This document shows positions 32,098 to 44,057 of a stretch of DNA of 64,000 nt, piece after piece. The position numbers were made by a program, and so were the translations under genes. Source of the DNA: Scytalidium lignicola (Eukaryota > Ascomycota > Leotiomycetes); the NCBI GenBank assembly GCA_002812745.2, contig NCSJ02000104.1, positions 1 through 64,000 on the forward strand. The letters run 5' to 3'. The notes beneath the pieces were generated by a model. That model searched no databases. It saw only the letters and a program-made list of their open reading frames with translations, and had not been told where the DNA came from. Within the stretch, counting starts at the first letter, position 1. The number at the start of each line of letters is the position of its first letter.

Positions 32098-34211
32098 CGA
32101 ACAGAGTGTGAGCGCAGAAGACAATGGCGAGTAAGGGTGAGTCGGAGGGTGAGCGATGGTGGATGGACGAGCGTCGAAGGCGCCTGCCTGTTTTTGGCTT
32201 CTCGGTTATACACGTAACTGCTGCTGGCTAAAATTGAAACAAGTTAGCCACGGAGTCAATTCTTGATCCCCGCCAGGCAAAGCCACATCTCCCAACTGCT
32301 AACAAATTCTATAGTAATTTCCTCTCGTGCCAGTTAGGTTTTATGTCCCAGAGGTGAGAAGTACCCGCTTTAACCTTAGTTGAGGGTGAGCAAAGCCTGA
32401 GCAAACCTGAGCAGATCCCAGGCACTGAATTAGAGCCCAGGCGGAGCCTGAATTGGAGCCTGGGCAGAACTTGAACCAGCCGCCCACTATAGTAGGGTCC
32501 CATTTTGGCGTCCTATACGCCTGGTTGAGTTTGTGAGGCGTCCGCTGTGTTCTCTTAAAAGTTTATGCCGAAGTCAACTTTGAATTATGACCACTGACCG
32601 TAATCGGCGGAGATCACAGGACCAAATTAATACTATAGAGTAAGCCAGTGCTGAAGCCGAAATAGTCTATAGATTGCTAATTAGGTTTTATCACTCAGTC
32701 ATCAGATTACAGGGCTTGTGTATGTCGCTCTTGAGCGAGGTTATACTCTTTGTGTGTTATCAGTATCAATGGCAGTAAGTGGAGTATGAAAGCGAAGTAT
32801 TTGCTAGACAACAAATAAGAAACCAAGAATGAAGAAATATTAAGCCTCGATTCTTAAGCTTCGAAGGGCAGTTTTGGGGATGTAAATAATGCATGATTTG
32901 ATGCTTAGTAAATCTTCAAATACTTTGATATGAAGTATACAATTATTGAATATGTATTGACCGTCAAATATCGGGGAATAAAAGCATTTGAAATGCAATT
33001 CGCTGCAAGATTATCTACATGACGCAAGAACAGGCTATCAATATGAGCTACTTCCCTAGCTGAGCTCCGTATCTAGTTAGAATCGCCACGACGCTATCCC
33101 CATTGTCCCTATTATGCACCTCCCTATCTCATGTATAACATCTCACTTCTTTCCTTCAATCTCTTTTTCTAGGTGCTTTATCTTCAAATTTAATTCAGCA
33201 ACATATTCTTCCCGTCTGCCTGATCGGTCGTGTCCGTGAGATAGTCGATCAAATATACTAGGGTTGGAAAAAAGGTATGTATATAGCGTTGAATTTGTGG
33301 ACACAGTCTGGTCTTTTATGCTAGCATTATGTTTGCTATACTTGGCTAAGCCCTGAACTTAAGGAACGGGGTATATGGATGTAGTTTATGCTATACCTCA
33401 GATTATGCTGTGATAATTTATGATCGTTAGAAGACATCTTGCAGGAGTTCTTGTATAGTTTTGTTAACGATAAGATAGCTGTTAATACAACTACAATTGA
33501 AGTTTTATTGAATAAATCATATATTATCGGTTACTCAACATAGATAGATTATCACTCTGTTGAACAGATACTCTTGCTTGTCTATATCAATATTTCAATA
33601 CAATTGTTTCACTATGTTTATATATAGTAGATTGAAGGAATCAAAATATTTTAGTTATCCTCCATTATATCGCAACAGTTGCGAGTTGCATGTGCATTAA
33701 CTTTAGATCTTACAAATAAAATTGTCGCTGCCGCGAGATTCTTTACCAACACTTAATCTAACTCGTAGACAGGAGTCTATACACATGAATTTCCTTCCGC
33801 AGGAGTGCTCGATTCCTTAAAATTAAGGTTAACAATATCCAATTCGTCGAAGCAGAAAAACATCTCGCCAAAATCTCGCATTCTTCTCGTCTTATGGCAG
33901 CCAGGCTATTAATATTTCAAAACGAACCCTGCTACACGTTTTTAAATAAAACTTGCTTTGCTAGATATAATTTTGAATAGCATCAAATATATATATAGGC
34001 AGTGCTGCAATTGAACCCAAATGCTTCTGGATGCTCTAACAACCGCAATCATATCGCAACCACCGCACTAACAATTGTCCTTTCGAAATCATGACAGAAG
34101 ACTACTGTCGACGGGCTACACAGGACTACTACTCCGATTCCGTCATTATATCAGGTATCCCCAAGCCTCTTTCAGCACCTCAGCGGCAAAACTTATCTCA
34201 AGTCAGCTGCT
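32098..34211. other. 2.1-kb spacer without a recognisable gene
   Basis: Holds the 5' flanks of the divergent regulator (left) and of the Myb-like gene (right). At about 32390-32480 there are irregular repeats of CCTGAGCA / GCCCAGGC / GAGCCTGAATT type, possibly an old repeat remnant. The rest is AT-rich with no ORF of note. Confidence 0.45.
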
Positions 34212-36483
34212 ATGGCGACGTCTGATGATCCATGTGCTGGTCTCAGCTATGCAACGGGCGGGTCGATCAAGTCTACCCAACCCATCCTACAACAAATCGC
34301 AATGCCTACTCGTCCTTCGTCTGGGGCCTGGACTCCGGTGGATGACCAGACCCTCATGCAGGCTCGTGCCCAGGGCATAAACTGGGGCCCTATCCAGCAA
34401 ACCTACTTCCCAAACAAAACACCAAATGCGTGCCGTAAAAGGCACGAAAGGTTGATGGAGCGAAAGAATATTGACGACTGGGATACCATCAAATTGGAGA
34501 ATATTGCTAGGACTTATATGGGTATGCGCAAGGAGATCTGGGGTCCGCTGGCAGCACATACGGGAGAGAAGTGGCACGTTGTTGAGCAGAAGGTATATCA
34601 AACCCACAATCATCGATTCTTTTTTTANTTTTAATTCNTTTTTCCCGTTCCATTACTAACATTACTATCCTCAGTGCATGAGCAACGGCCTCAAAAATAT
34701 CCAGACAGCCGCCCGCAGTGCCACCCGCCGCGAGCTCATGAACGATGGAATGGGCCAAGCCATCCCAGCCGGTGTGTACGCCCTCGAGCCTCACACTAAT
34801 GACAGTAGCCTCAACATCGATGAGCTAGAAACCGAGTACGATGCAGATGGAGTGAGCAGCATTCTTGGAAGCAGCGTCGGTACGAGCATAACCGTGCCAC
34901 AGGCCCAATATCACCATCAACAATACTATCATTCGCAACGAGTACCCAGTATGAAGACGGAAATTGACGCTATAATTAATAGACCCAATACTAGTGCCAA
35001 TAAAGAGGATACATATCAAGAGGATACATATCAAGAGGACAAAGCAAGAAATGATCAAAATCATTCAAATACCAAGGATACAAGTCAAGAGAGGGTTATC
35101 ACTAGCGAATACGACAAAGCAAATAAGTCAGATCCGGCTCAGCCTGGAGCGCAAGCTTGGAATGATAGTTGCAAGGAGTTTGGAACTTCAGTCGCCACTA
35201 GAACCTTAGTCCCTAGGTCAGCAAACTCTGCGAATAGCAGGAATACAAGCCAAGTCAAAGCAAACCCTAAAAGAAAATTAGGAAACGAAGGGTTTGACGA
35301 TGAGCAAAGTAACGAACAAGAAAAGAAGCGGACCAAACCGGACCCTCCTATGCCTGACAATACTCTAAAGAACTGTCAGAAGTTTCCTTGTCAGTATCAT
35401 AGACATAGCCCTGAAACTTTTTGTTAAATGTAACAAAGGCTGGCCAGACATAGGACACCTTAAGTAAGTCCGTTATTAATATGAACCAGAGCAAAATAGA
35501 ACTAAACGGAAGTCATAGGGAGCATTTGTACAGATATCATTTTATCACATTCCAATGCCAGAGGTGTAAATCAAATCTCCGCTCAAGGGAAAGTCTTGAC
35601 AGACATGTAGAGTCTGAGACACCTTGCCATCCCCGCCCAAGAAAGCCAGAACATGGCTTCACATTTGGTATATATTTGGCATTGCATAACAAGAAGAAGT
35701 CTTTTCCTGGCCAGGATGATGAAGACAAGTGGAAAGAAATATACCGACTTCTGTTTCCTCATGCAGACGGTGTTTCAGAGACTTGGAAGTACCTCTTTGG
35801 ATTTATTAAATAGCACTATTGCTGACTTAATTACAGCGATCAAGCCTGATTATTCTTGTTCTGTAGAGCAATCAAGTACAAATAATCCCATATTACTCGA
35901 CGAATTACGTAGCGCTGCCTTGCAAGAAGAAATCAAAAGAAGAGCTACTGCCCTTATTTCTAGTGCAATAGAACCGCTACAGGCCCAACTTTTGGATGAA
36001 GCCCTTAACATGATCCAAGATTCTCAAAAAGCAGTTGCTGATGAGTTTAAAAACTCAGGGAGTGCATCCTTTATAAGCTGTGATATAGGACAAGAATCAT
36101 TATATTCTTTGGGCAACTTATCTCCGCCGAGAGACTCAACTTTATCAGCTATAACTTCTGACTGGGACAATCAAATTGTCGATTTACTCAAATCTACAGA
36201 ATACTCTTCTCTTGACTGGTTTGCAAATTTTTGGGACCCATCAATGCCAATTGGGCTGTCAACAAGTGACATTTCTTCTACAAGGTTGAGCAACGGCTCA
36301 TCTTGTTCATGTGTTGGGAGCTGCATTTGCTTCACAGTAGCTAGCCAACAACCACGGACCCCTCCGTTGAGTCAGATTGCTGATAGCGCATCTTCTTCTC
36401 AAGACTCCAGTGTTTTAAACCTTTTACAGAGCTTAACAAGAAGCGTCCTAGCCTTAGAGGAAAGGATGAAGGAAAAGAAATAA
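34212..36483 (+). CDS. Myb/SANT-like plus C2H2-like chimera, two apparent frameshifts
   Basis: Exon 1 is 34212-34592 and exon 2 starts at 34675 (82-nt intron with branch TACTAAC and two Ns in T runs). The N-terminal half has a Myb-like fold: WTPVDDQTLMQARAQGINW...ACRKRHERL (residues 35-78). A charged disordered linker leads to a zinc-finger-type module, FPCQYHRHSPETFC / KCNKGWPDIGHLK / EHLYRYH / CQRCKSNLRSRESLDRHVES, split by a 55-nt intron (35464-35518). The module resembles C2H2-like regions of many fungal proteins of unknown role. Near 35425, in TTTTTGTT, one base must be dropped, and near 35785 another, to connect the parts; no N marks either. The C-terminal 230 codons (Ser-rich, Cys cluster SCSCVGSCICF) run to 36483. 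The gene may be decaying, or may carry homopolymer errors. Probable DNA-binding protein. Confidence 0.6.
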
Positions 36484-37364
36484 CGTCTTAAAAGGTGATG
36501 ATGGAGCATCATTTTTATTTTGATCTCGAGCTATTGGATTACTATCTCAAGACTCTTTCTTCATCTAGATGTGAGTTTTTCTATTAAAAACCTGCTTACT
36601 GCCTTTGAACGATTTGCGTTTGATTAGTCTCTTGATGTCTCTTAAATCGAGTTAACCTTGATGAAAAGCTTCGATATTAATCAACAAGTTTGTAACCTAT
36701 TGGAAATCTCAGCTAGTTCCTTGCTAAACTAATAGACCATTTTATTCATATGGGTGACCCGATGACATACGACCTGTCCATCTGCAGTATATACCAATTC
36801 ATACTAGTTGTTAAGCACTTTGCACACGCACTATGGTTAACTAGTTAAATAGAGAATTTGGGAGTTATCCCATCAATCATATACCTATGAATAGTATAGT
36901 ACTCAGACTCTTGATTACTATAATTTTCGATGGTCTTAGGACTATTTGAAGTTGCGTGATTGATCTAAGGAGCTTTGGTTGTCGAAAGTTACGACAAAAT
37001 GAAACGTTAGAGCACATCGATTGTAGAGCCTGGAGTCTCCTGTGATTACTATGATTGATGGGATAACTAAGTCTTAGAATCTTTGATCAGCCAGCCAACT
37101 ACATGCTGCAAGCAAATCATTGAAATTGATGGAGCTAGGGTAGCGCCTACTAGCTCACTACTCTAAATATTCACGACCAGTGATAACTTCTTGCGTGACG
37201 ATCATTTCTTAACCTTTTGGTTTACTTAACTCCAGCACTACAACAATAATCCTAGCAAGAACCTTATCCCTTCAGGCCTTAAAGGCCAAATTGGCCTATT
37301 TTAGCGTTGTTACCTCAAATTTATAAACATTTTCACTGTTGGGACCAGGAATACGTTACGTTTA
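36484..37364. other. Spacer left of the MITE
   Basis: AT-rich DNA with no open frame of interest and no recognised motif. Confidence 0.5.
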
Positions 37365-37474
37365 CCAGTATTCACCAGTCAACCGGACACTACACACATT
37401 TAAGGCATAAACTCAGGCATCAACGGCTGTTGTGTCCGATTGAGGGGAGTGTCCGGTTGGCTGGTGAATATTGG
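37365..37474. mobile_element. MITE, about 110 bp, Tc1/mariner-like signature
   Basis: Terminal inverted repeats of 27 bp begin CCAGTATTCACCAG on the left and end CTGGTGAATATTGG on the right; they continue inward through AACCGGACACT / AGTGTCCGGTT and match at about 25 of 27 positions. TA dinucleotides flank both ends (37363-37364 and 37475-37476), as expected for TA target duplication. There is no coding capacity. The parent transposase is not in this window. Confidence 0.75.
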
Positions 37475-37878
37475 TATCCCTAATACGGTAAGGTTGCATG
37501 GCCTGCTTATGTAACACGCGTGTTCGGCTTCTTCCTTGAGGATGGAACATGGCTAAGGGGGCTGAGGCCTACGGTTTAAGTATCATCTCTCTTTTAACCC
37601 TCAGTGATTTGGTGTTGCAGACAACGACTAGTTGTTATAATACGCGTATTCCCCAGCTTGGCGCAGGAAATCTAGAATTAGGCAGCGATATGGCGTTTGT
37701 ATATAAGGAATGTTATTCCACAGCAATTTTAAAGCCCGGTGTTGAATATTAACGCTAGTCCCTGTCGTTATCTTTTAAATCTTTTTTGATATTTACGTGT
37801 TTCTTTGTTTAATCGGCCATAAAGCAAGTAGCCAAATATAATTCCAGTTCACATCATTGTCTTCGCCTTGGCCAGAAC
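37475..37878. promoter_or_regulatory. Upstream region of the RTA1-family gene
   Basis: Contains a 67-codon frame (37549-37752) with no domain. Otherwise this is the likely promoter of the gene at 37879. Nothing specific is recognised. Confidence 0.35.
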
Positions 37879-38824
37879 ATGGCTCTCGAAACCTACAAGG
37901 GAGTCTACCTGTGGCTCTACGTGCCCAGTCTCCCCGCCTCCATCGTCTTGGCCATCATGTTCGGTTTCGTGACTACTGCCATTGGTTGGAAGATGGCTGT
38001 GACTAAGACGTGGTTCTGCTTACCGTTCCTCATTGGAGGCATTTGTACGTCTCCCATCCAAGACGCAACTGATTTCCTCCTTAATATATGTTACTAACAC
38101 GGCATCTTTCCTTCTCACAGGCGAAGAGTTGGGCTACATCACTCGAGCCATTGCCTACAACTCCACGGGTTCACTACCACTATTCATCATGCAGGCCACA
38201 TTCCTGCTCCTGCCTCCCGTCTTCTTCGCCGCCTCGATGTACATGGTCTACTCGCGCCTTGTCCGGAATCTTCAGGCCGGCAGTTTTTCCCTCATCTCCC
38301 CACGCTGGACCACTCGGGTCTTCGTTCTCGGTGACTTCATCACCCTGAACATCCAGTCCAACGGGGCCGGGTTGTTGGCCAACTCTAAGCTCGCCCATAT
38401 CGGAAATTCCATCGTCGTCACTGGTTTGATCGTCCAGATCCTGCTGTTTGCTGGCTTCATGTTGTGTTGTTTGGTCTTCCACATGCGCTTTCGAGACCAC
38501 TTAGCTGCCACCAGAACCACTAACAATATTCCATGGAGATCGTGCCTGTACATGCTGTACGCGACGTCACTAGCCGTCCTCGTGCGGAATGTCTTTCGTG
38601 TGGTCGAGTATATCATGGGCAAGGATGGTTATCTGCAAAGTTGGGAGTGGCCCACTTTCATTTATGACTCAGCGTTAATGTTCCTAGTCATGCTCGCCTT
38701 CTTGGTCCGGTATCCGAGTAACTTGCAGCCCAGTGTGAGGGATTCGATGATTGAGCTCATGTCCGAAAGAGGTAACTCTCCGGAGCAGAGTCGTTCAGTT
38801 AAACACTTGGAGCCGGTATTGTAA
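37879..38824 (+). CDS. RTA1-family membrane protein (lipid-translocating exporter-like)
   Basis: Two exons, 37879-38044 and 38121-38824 (76-nt intron, GTACGT...TCACAG), 289 residues. Seven hydrophobic segments in the arrangement of fungal RTA1/RTM1/RSB1 proteins, with conserved GGICEELGYITRA at the splice junction, LLLPPVFFAASMYMVYSRLV, FVLGDFITLNIQSNGAGLL, RNVFRVVEYIMG and YDSALMFLVML. Yeast members are linked to 7-aminocholesterol resistance and sphingoid base release at the plasma membrane; the substrate here is unknown. The cytoplasmic tail is short and hydrophilic. Its base composition is more GC-rich than the flanking spacers, as expected of a conserved gene. Confidence 0.92.
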
Positions 38825-40292
38825 AACATACGCTGTTATCTTAGTAGTATCCTATCTTTAGTCTTCTTCCCTAGCACTAACTTTTGACTTTTACTTGAAA
38901 AAAAGCGTTTGCATAATGAAACCTAGTGTTATAATTGTAGGCCGTGCGAAGGTGTGGGTACGGGGATAGCATGCTGAGTACCCTGACCTCGCGCCGATGG
39001 AGCATATAAACCACAACGTCGGAGCAAAAGTTAATACCTTGGGTGAATATATTACTGTAACGAAAGGCACTATAGGGAATCTCTGCCAATTCTTCCTTCG
39101 AAAGCCTCTTTGGCAATAGATATTCTCTACAAGTCTTGAATTCATCCCCTTTAGGAAGGATCCGTCTCGAGGCTAGCCATAAACAATCTAGTTTATAAGT
39201 TAAATAGACAAATACAAGCACAACTGGCAAAATAGATAAGGGCGGGGAGTAAATAAACTCCGCGGCGGATATTGAAGCGGGGGGTTAGCGGGGAAGCCTG
39301 CTCACGTACACCAGGCTCAACATAGAGTCCCGCCGGGAGGAAGATTCTCTTGCTGCTGCAGCTCCCATTCGAGTTTATATTGTGCAAAAAGATTCTGCAA
39401 TGCAATTTATTTAATCATACTAATCCTTCTAACTCAAATTATAAAATCTATTTTAGTTAAATATTTTAAAACCTAATTCTGTTAATTATATGTTCAAACC
39501 TAATAATACACTAATATGAAAAAGAATTCTAGGAAAACGTTTCAGTTTACTAAAATTATAATTGTTATAGTGAGTGTCACCTATAATTATAATAGTTGTA
39601 ACTTATAGTAGTGATAGCTTATACTCTTTTATAACTACAGTGAACAGTTAAAATCAGCGNAAAAAAGTGAGGAATATGGAGGTAATAAGTAACTCCTGAT
39701 TTACTTATTCTATATGCTATATAAAATCAATATAAATTTAAGCTAACTTTATATGAGTTCTCAACTGCGTTAGATATCGTGGAGAATATGGAGTGGAGAA
39801 TATGGATACTCCATATGGTTGCCGAATAGGGCCTTAGAAGGTTAAATCAACGACTACGTCAAGCCGTGTCTCACAATAGATGTTCGGGCTCTTTATAGCA
39901 TCTTCAATACGTGTGTGGACTATCGGCTGTGCTTGCTTGTGCTTGAGCTCGAACGGTCCTGCTCGGCCTCGCTCAATCATCCGTCACCGTCGCTGCTTGA
40001 CTCAGAATCGCTGTCGCTCAGCCACTATCGTTATCACTGCTTGACGGCTCATTCCTTGGCGATGGCGATACCAGCCGTTGCAATCCTCGATCCAAACAAA
40101 ACCACACCATGGTAGACTCCGAGACGTTCGTCCTAACTGAAGGTCATTCTAGGATACCTAGCAAGACCTCAGCTGTGGCGATGCCTGTGATGAAAGTTGG
40201 AAATCCTAGAATCGAATACTATGACGCCCAGGGAGTGACCTCGTCGGTAGATTGGAACATAGGGTCCAAAAGAAGTCTACGCCATAAAACTT
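38825..40292. other. Spacer with an ambiguous minus-strand frame and AT-rich patch
   Basis: 38877-39230 (minus) is open for about 117 codons (SKEELAEIPYSAFRYSNIF...), and an overlapping frame to 39405 ends in a hydrophobic stretch; neither shows a known domain. 39420-39800 is very AT-rich with an N at 39660. A short duplicated GTGGAGAATATGGA beside a palindromic ATATGGATACTCCATAT lies at about 39779-39820. The rest is featureless. Confidence 0.4.
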
Positions 40293-40764
40293 TTAGAACG
40301 AGTGCATCAATGCTCTTGTAGCGATAGCTTCAAGCTGAGGCCTGTACTTCCCAGGAGGCCTCTCAATGAGATCCTCATGCATATCAGCCTCATTAATCCA
40401 GCTATTTTCATCTTCTGGATCTAACGAGTCGCCGAAAATCTGCATTACAGCAATTGCGCCCTCCTTCGTTGTGCTTCTTATAGACAGGTCAATTTTCACT
40501 CTCCTTCCCCGATTGCCTCTTTCTCTGACCCTGCTTCATCAATCATTTTTTCAACCACCTGAAGCCAAACTTCTGGGTTTAGATTTTCAAGAACGAGGTT
40601 CTCAGATGTGACGTCTCCTCCAAGATTTAATTTGACTTCAGCTTATCGTCTGACCACTGCAGTCGTCCGTTCTTCCAGGTAGTAGTCTTGTTAGTGGCCT
40701 CTTGCATCTTGAACATTGATGCCGTCCCGGATAGCGTACTTACAGTTGGATTCTGGCTAGACAT
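40293..40764 (-). pseudogene. Decayed small protein gene, family unknown
   Basis: Read on the minus strand from an ATG at 40764, a coherent hydrophilic protein emerges only by changing frame at least twice, near 40645 and near 40500. Segments are STLSGTASMFKMQEATNKTT, then LGGDVTSENLVLENLNPEVW with VVEKMIDEAGSEKEAIGEGE, then KIDLSIRSTTKEGAIAVMQIF with LIERPPGKYRPQLEAIATRA to the stop. No N explains the breaks. GTAAGT at about 40742 might be a splice donor. I do not recognise the family. It may be a relic of a dispensable gene. Confidence 0.45.
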
Positions 40765-41337
40765 GCCCAGGAACAATGCACTCAGATTTATCAACTCAAG
40801 TTTGTATTTAATTCAAAACTCGGTCCAAGCTGTATCTAGATGCGACCTGGATGCTTCCGAGAGAGCAACTGCCGGCGTACCACCTAATACTTGCCTTCCT
40901 CTTTGGCAGTTATTCGAGCAGGCACGTAGGACATTGGCCGCCACCAATACTGTGCATGCAAGTTAGAACGTGTGGCCTGACGATTGGCTAATCAAAGGGC
41001 TGATTGAATGTGGAAGGCAAGGCTCTCGGTCTTCCACCGTGGTGGTCTGGGGCTGAATCAGCCACCAAATACCGCACCTAGATGTATTTTTGATAATGCG
41101 ACAGGAGACGGCAAGCCGGTTTATTAGTAACATGATGTGGCCGGTTATATATTAGCTCTTAGCCTTATGATCTTTTCTACTACTCAAATGCTTCATGCTT
41201 TCTAGCAAACGAGTTGGATGCTAGGTCACTCACTCTCAACAATCTCTTATTCGTATTAGAACTATGGTTCAGGAGATGAGAATTTATCACCAACCGCGGA
41301 GCTAGCCTCGATAATTTTTCTATCGTTAGGAACGAAA
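40765..41337. promoter_or_regulatory. Upstream region of the second HET gene
   Basis: The left part may still belong to the decayed gene (further minus-strand coding-like stretches up to about 40960). 40970-41337 is the probable promoter of the HET gene. No specific site is recognised. Confidence 0.3.
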
Positions 41338-43245
41338 ATGGCTCAGTCTATAAGCCAAAGCGTTTACCGACCTCTTCCCCTGCCACCCAAGGAGAAAACA
41401 AAATGGACCGACAAGATGCGAAAGTTCGTGTCAAAAGCACTAGAATTGAAAAAACCGTGGCCGAACCGAGACCTGTTGCCAGGAAATGATTCGACCTTCA
41501 TTCGATACCTGGTACTACATCCCGGGCAAGGCGATAGCCCACTTTCCTGCGACTTGCGTTTAAGTCCACTCAAAGATGTACCCCCATTTGAGGCTCTCTC
41601 ATATGTCTGGGGAAACAGTAGCCGAGATATCGATATTGCCTGCAACGGACTGTCTGTTAAGATCACAGCCAGCCTCCAGTCCGCTCTTCGCGCTGTGCGA
41701 CTACCAAGGAAGAACCGCTTAATCTGGGCTGATGGAATCTGCATCAACCAGGATGACGTGGATGACAGAAGCCACCAAGTCGCCATGATGGGACGAATTT
41801 ACAGCCAGGCAACCAAGGTTCTTATTTACTTGGGATCTGATCCAGATGGCTGTGCTAAAGCCGCTGCGTCCTTAATCGCCGAAATCGACGGAGACCTCGA
41901 GAAGAAACTCCGCAGTGGTCGCGGAATCGATATTTTAGATTCCCCAGTTCCGGGTGACCATATATTCTCAGATCCTAGGTGGAATGCATGCGGTGTAATG
42001 ACTGATCAACCATGGTTCGAGCGAGGATGGGTCGTTCAGGAAGCTGGCCTGGCTCGCTCAGCTACCGTTCTGTGGGGCGACAGAAGCATCAGCTGGCTCA
42101 GCATGGTGCGAGTCTCTTACTACATAAGACATAGAGCGCATCAGATTCTTGAGGATGCCGGATTTTGGATCCCATTCTTGCATCACCAGATGTACGAGGA
42201 GCAATTCAGGGACGACGCCGATGAGCTCAGTTTTGGTGAGGTGGGAGAAAAGGTCAAATTTCTCAGTATCATTAGTTTAGCCAGAGGTATCACGCTAGGA
42301 GACGAAAAGGACAGAGTCTACGCCTTTCTTGGCCTTGCTGAAGAAGGCATTGTGATGCAGCCTGACTACAGAAAATCAGTTCTTGATGTTTATTTCGATT
42401 GTGCTAGGAATACCTTACTTCCCGTATACGGCGCAGAAATACTGAACTATGTTGAGCACAACGAAAACACTATTGACGATGTATCATGTCCGTCTTGGGT
42501 CCCGCGATGGAACTTGGACAATTTTGAAGTTAGGATTATTCATCCCCAGATGAGCACGATGTCCTTGCCCTCTTATAAGCCTACTTATGAACCGACTACC
42601 AGCACTTTATGTGTTAAAGCAGTCATCCTTGACGTAATAACGGATTCCTCTGAACGTTTTACCCAGAAGGACAAGCCATCTATTGACGATGTCGCACATC
42701 TTTGGAAGTGCATCCTAGACATGCAGCCCTCTTCGGGGTACTATAGAGGTACCGGCCTGTCTGCCTTCATGGATACCCTGACTATGACTCGCCATCCTGG
42801 TGAAATTTCGGATTGGATCCCTCATCAGACTGCGTACAGAGCGATACTGAGCGGAAAGAGCACCACCTCGGTGTCAGGACAGAATATCCATGGGAAACAG
42901 ATACGAGGCGACCCGGATGTATTTCACGATCACGTCCAAGTCATTATGAGCAACCGATCTTTCGTCGTGACACGGCGAGGTCTGTTTGGTGTTGCACCTA
43001 GCATTGTGCGCGAGGGCGATGTTTGCTGCATCATTTCAGGTATGAAGACACCCGCGATCATTCGGGAGACGGATAGATCAGCTTCTCGCTATAAATTGGT
43101 TGGTGAGGCTTTCGTTACGTCCAGGAACACGGATGCTGAAGAGGTGCTGTGGGAAGATTGGCCACATGCATACATGCTTGGAGATAATGAGGGCAGAGAC
43201 TGGATTGACTGGGGCGTGAAAGAGCAGGATATTTTTCTAGTTTAA
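41338..43245 (+). CDS. HET-domain protein, 635 residues, intronless
   Basis: Complete uninterrupted frame. HET blocks: FEALSYVWGN (residues 84-93), LIWADGICINQDDVDDRSHQ (about 127-146) and WFERGWVVQEAGLA (about 225-238). They are followed by GDEKDRVYAFLGLA and the standard C-terminal region with FVVTRRGLFGVAPSIVREGD...YKLVGEAFV. The N-terminus is Pro/Lys-rich. This is the canonical arrangement of the large ascomycete HET family associated with vegetative incompatibility and cell death on non-self recognition, usually polymorphic. It is intact, unlike the other HET gene, which has the extra hydrophobic segment. No partner gene (STAND or PNP-type) lies directly beside it. Confidence 0.95.
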   Translation: MAQSISQSVYRPLPLPPKEKTKWTDKMRKFVSKALELKKPWPNRDLLPGNDSTFIRYLVLHPGQGDSPLSCDLRLSPLKDVPPFEALSYVWGNSSRDIDIACNGLSVKITASLQSALRAVRLPRKNRLIWADGICINQDDVDDRSHQVAMMGRIYSQATKVLIYLGSDPDGCAKAAASLIAEIDGDLEKKLRSGRGIDILDSPVPGDHIFSDPRWNACGVMTDQPWFERGWVVQEAGLARSATVLWGDRSISWLSMVRVSYYIRHRAHQILEDAGFWIPFLHHQMYEEQFRDDADELSFGEVGEKVKFLSIISLARGITLGDEKDRVYAFLGLAEEGIVMQPDYRKSVLDVYFDCARNTLLPVYGAEILNYVEHNENTIDDVSCPSWVPRWNLDNFEVRIIHPQMSTMSLPSYKPTYEPTTSTLCVKAVILDVITDSSERFTQKDKPSIDDVAHLWKCILDMQPSSGYYRGTGLSAFMDTLTMTRHPGEISDWIPHQTAYRAILSGKSTTSVSGQNIHGKQIRGDPDVFHDHVQVIMSNRSFVVTRRGLFGVAPSIVREGDVCCIISGMKTPAIIRETDRSASRYKLVGEAFVTSRNTDAEEVLWEDWPHAYMLGDNEGRDWIDWGVKEQDIFLV

Positions 43246-44057
43246 GGCCCTTTACTAAGTGGGCATTGCTCAGGTTGCTCCGACAGCTCAGGTGAGCTGG
43301 CTAAGCCGATAGAAGCGGCCATGCTGACCAACCGAATGTGGAACGAAGATTGAAAGGATGAGAGTTCAACTACCAATATAAATATATATCTTGAAATATA
43401 TATATTTCTAGCTTGTTGATATTACTAAATTAATTTTCTCTATTCAACCTATCTAGATGGATAAGGTGGGTTTAGCATAAGTTCATAACAGTAGGTAAAG
43501 CGTAGACAAAAGGCCTGGCAGATATAAATTCTCATATAGAGTCGGTTCGCATGTGTCTATGCTCTCCCTGCCTCTTCTACTCTGGCATGTTCAGTATGAC
43601 ATGCCTACAGCAACTACAGTATCATCATCTTCCTCCCTTATCATATCTCCCCCCTTTTATATATCCATTTCCCCGCATACGCAGTTTATTCCCCCCTAAA
43701 TCTGACAAGCCCCTAAAAACTCCGCCGCCGCTTCGGCTAGCAGCAAGAGCACTATTTTTTGCCTATATGACAACGACGTCTTGCAGCTTGCCCAAAGAAA
43801 GACTACCGGGTCATGTATCCTGATATAAAAGACGAATAAATCTGATATTTATTACTCGAGAGATGCCGACAAAATAGATTACGTAAATGTATAAATATTT
43901 ATCTTTATTTTCGGAACGTCTTCATCATATTTCTGCACTGTAAATTAAAAAAAAAATATCTCCCTCCACCTTCACCACGGCCTTTAGTGAAACATATAAC
44001 TAATTATCGCTACTCAAGTTAGCAAATATCAAGGGAGTTATAGAATAGAAAGCAAAT
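43246..44057. other. Spacer upstream of the fumarase gene
   Basis: Contains a pyrimidine-rich stretch (about 43620-43700, CCTCCCTTATCATATCTCCC) and a 90-codon frame (43551-43823) that is Pro-rich only because of it. No gene is recognised. The proximal part is presumably the fumarase promoter. Confidence 0.4.

Noticed and set aside
43551..43823. 90-codon Pro-rich plus-strand frame
   Set aside because: Arises from a pyrimidine-rich promoter-type tract; no conserved features.
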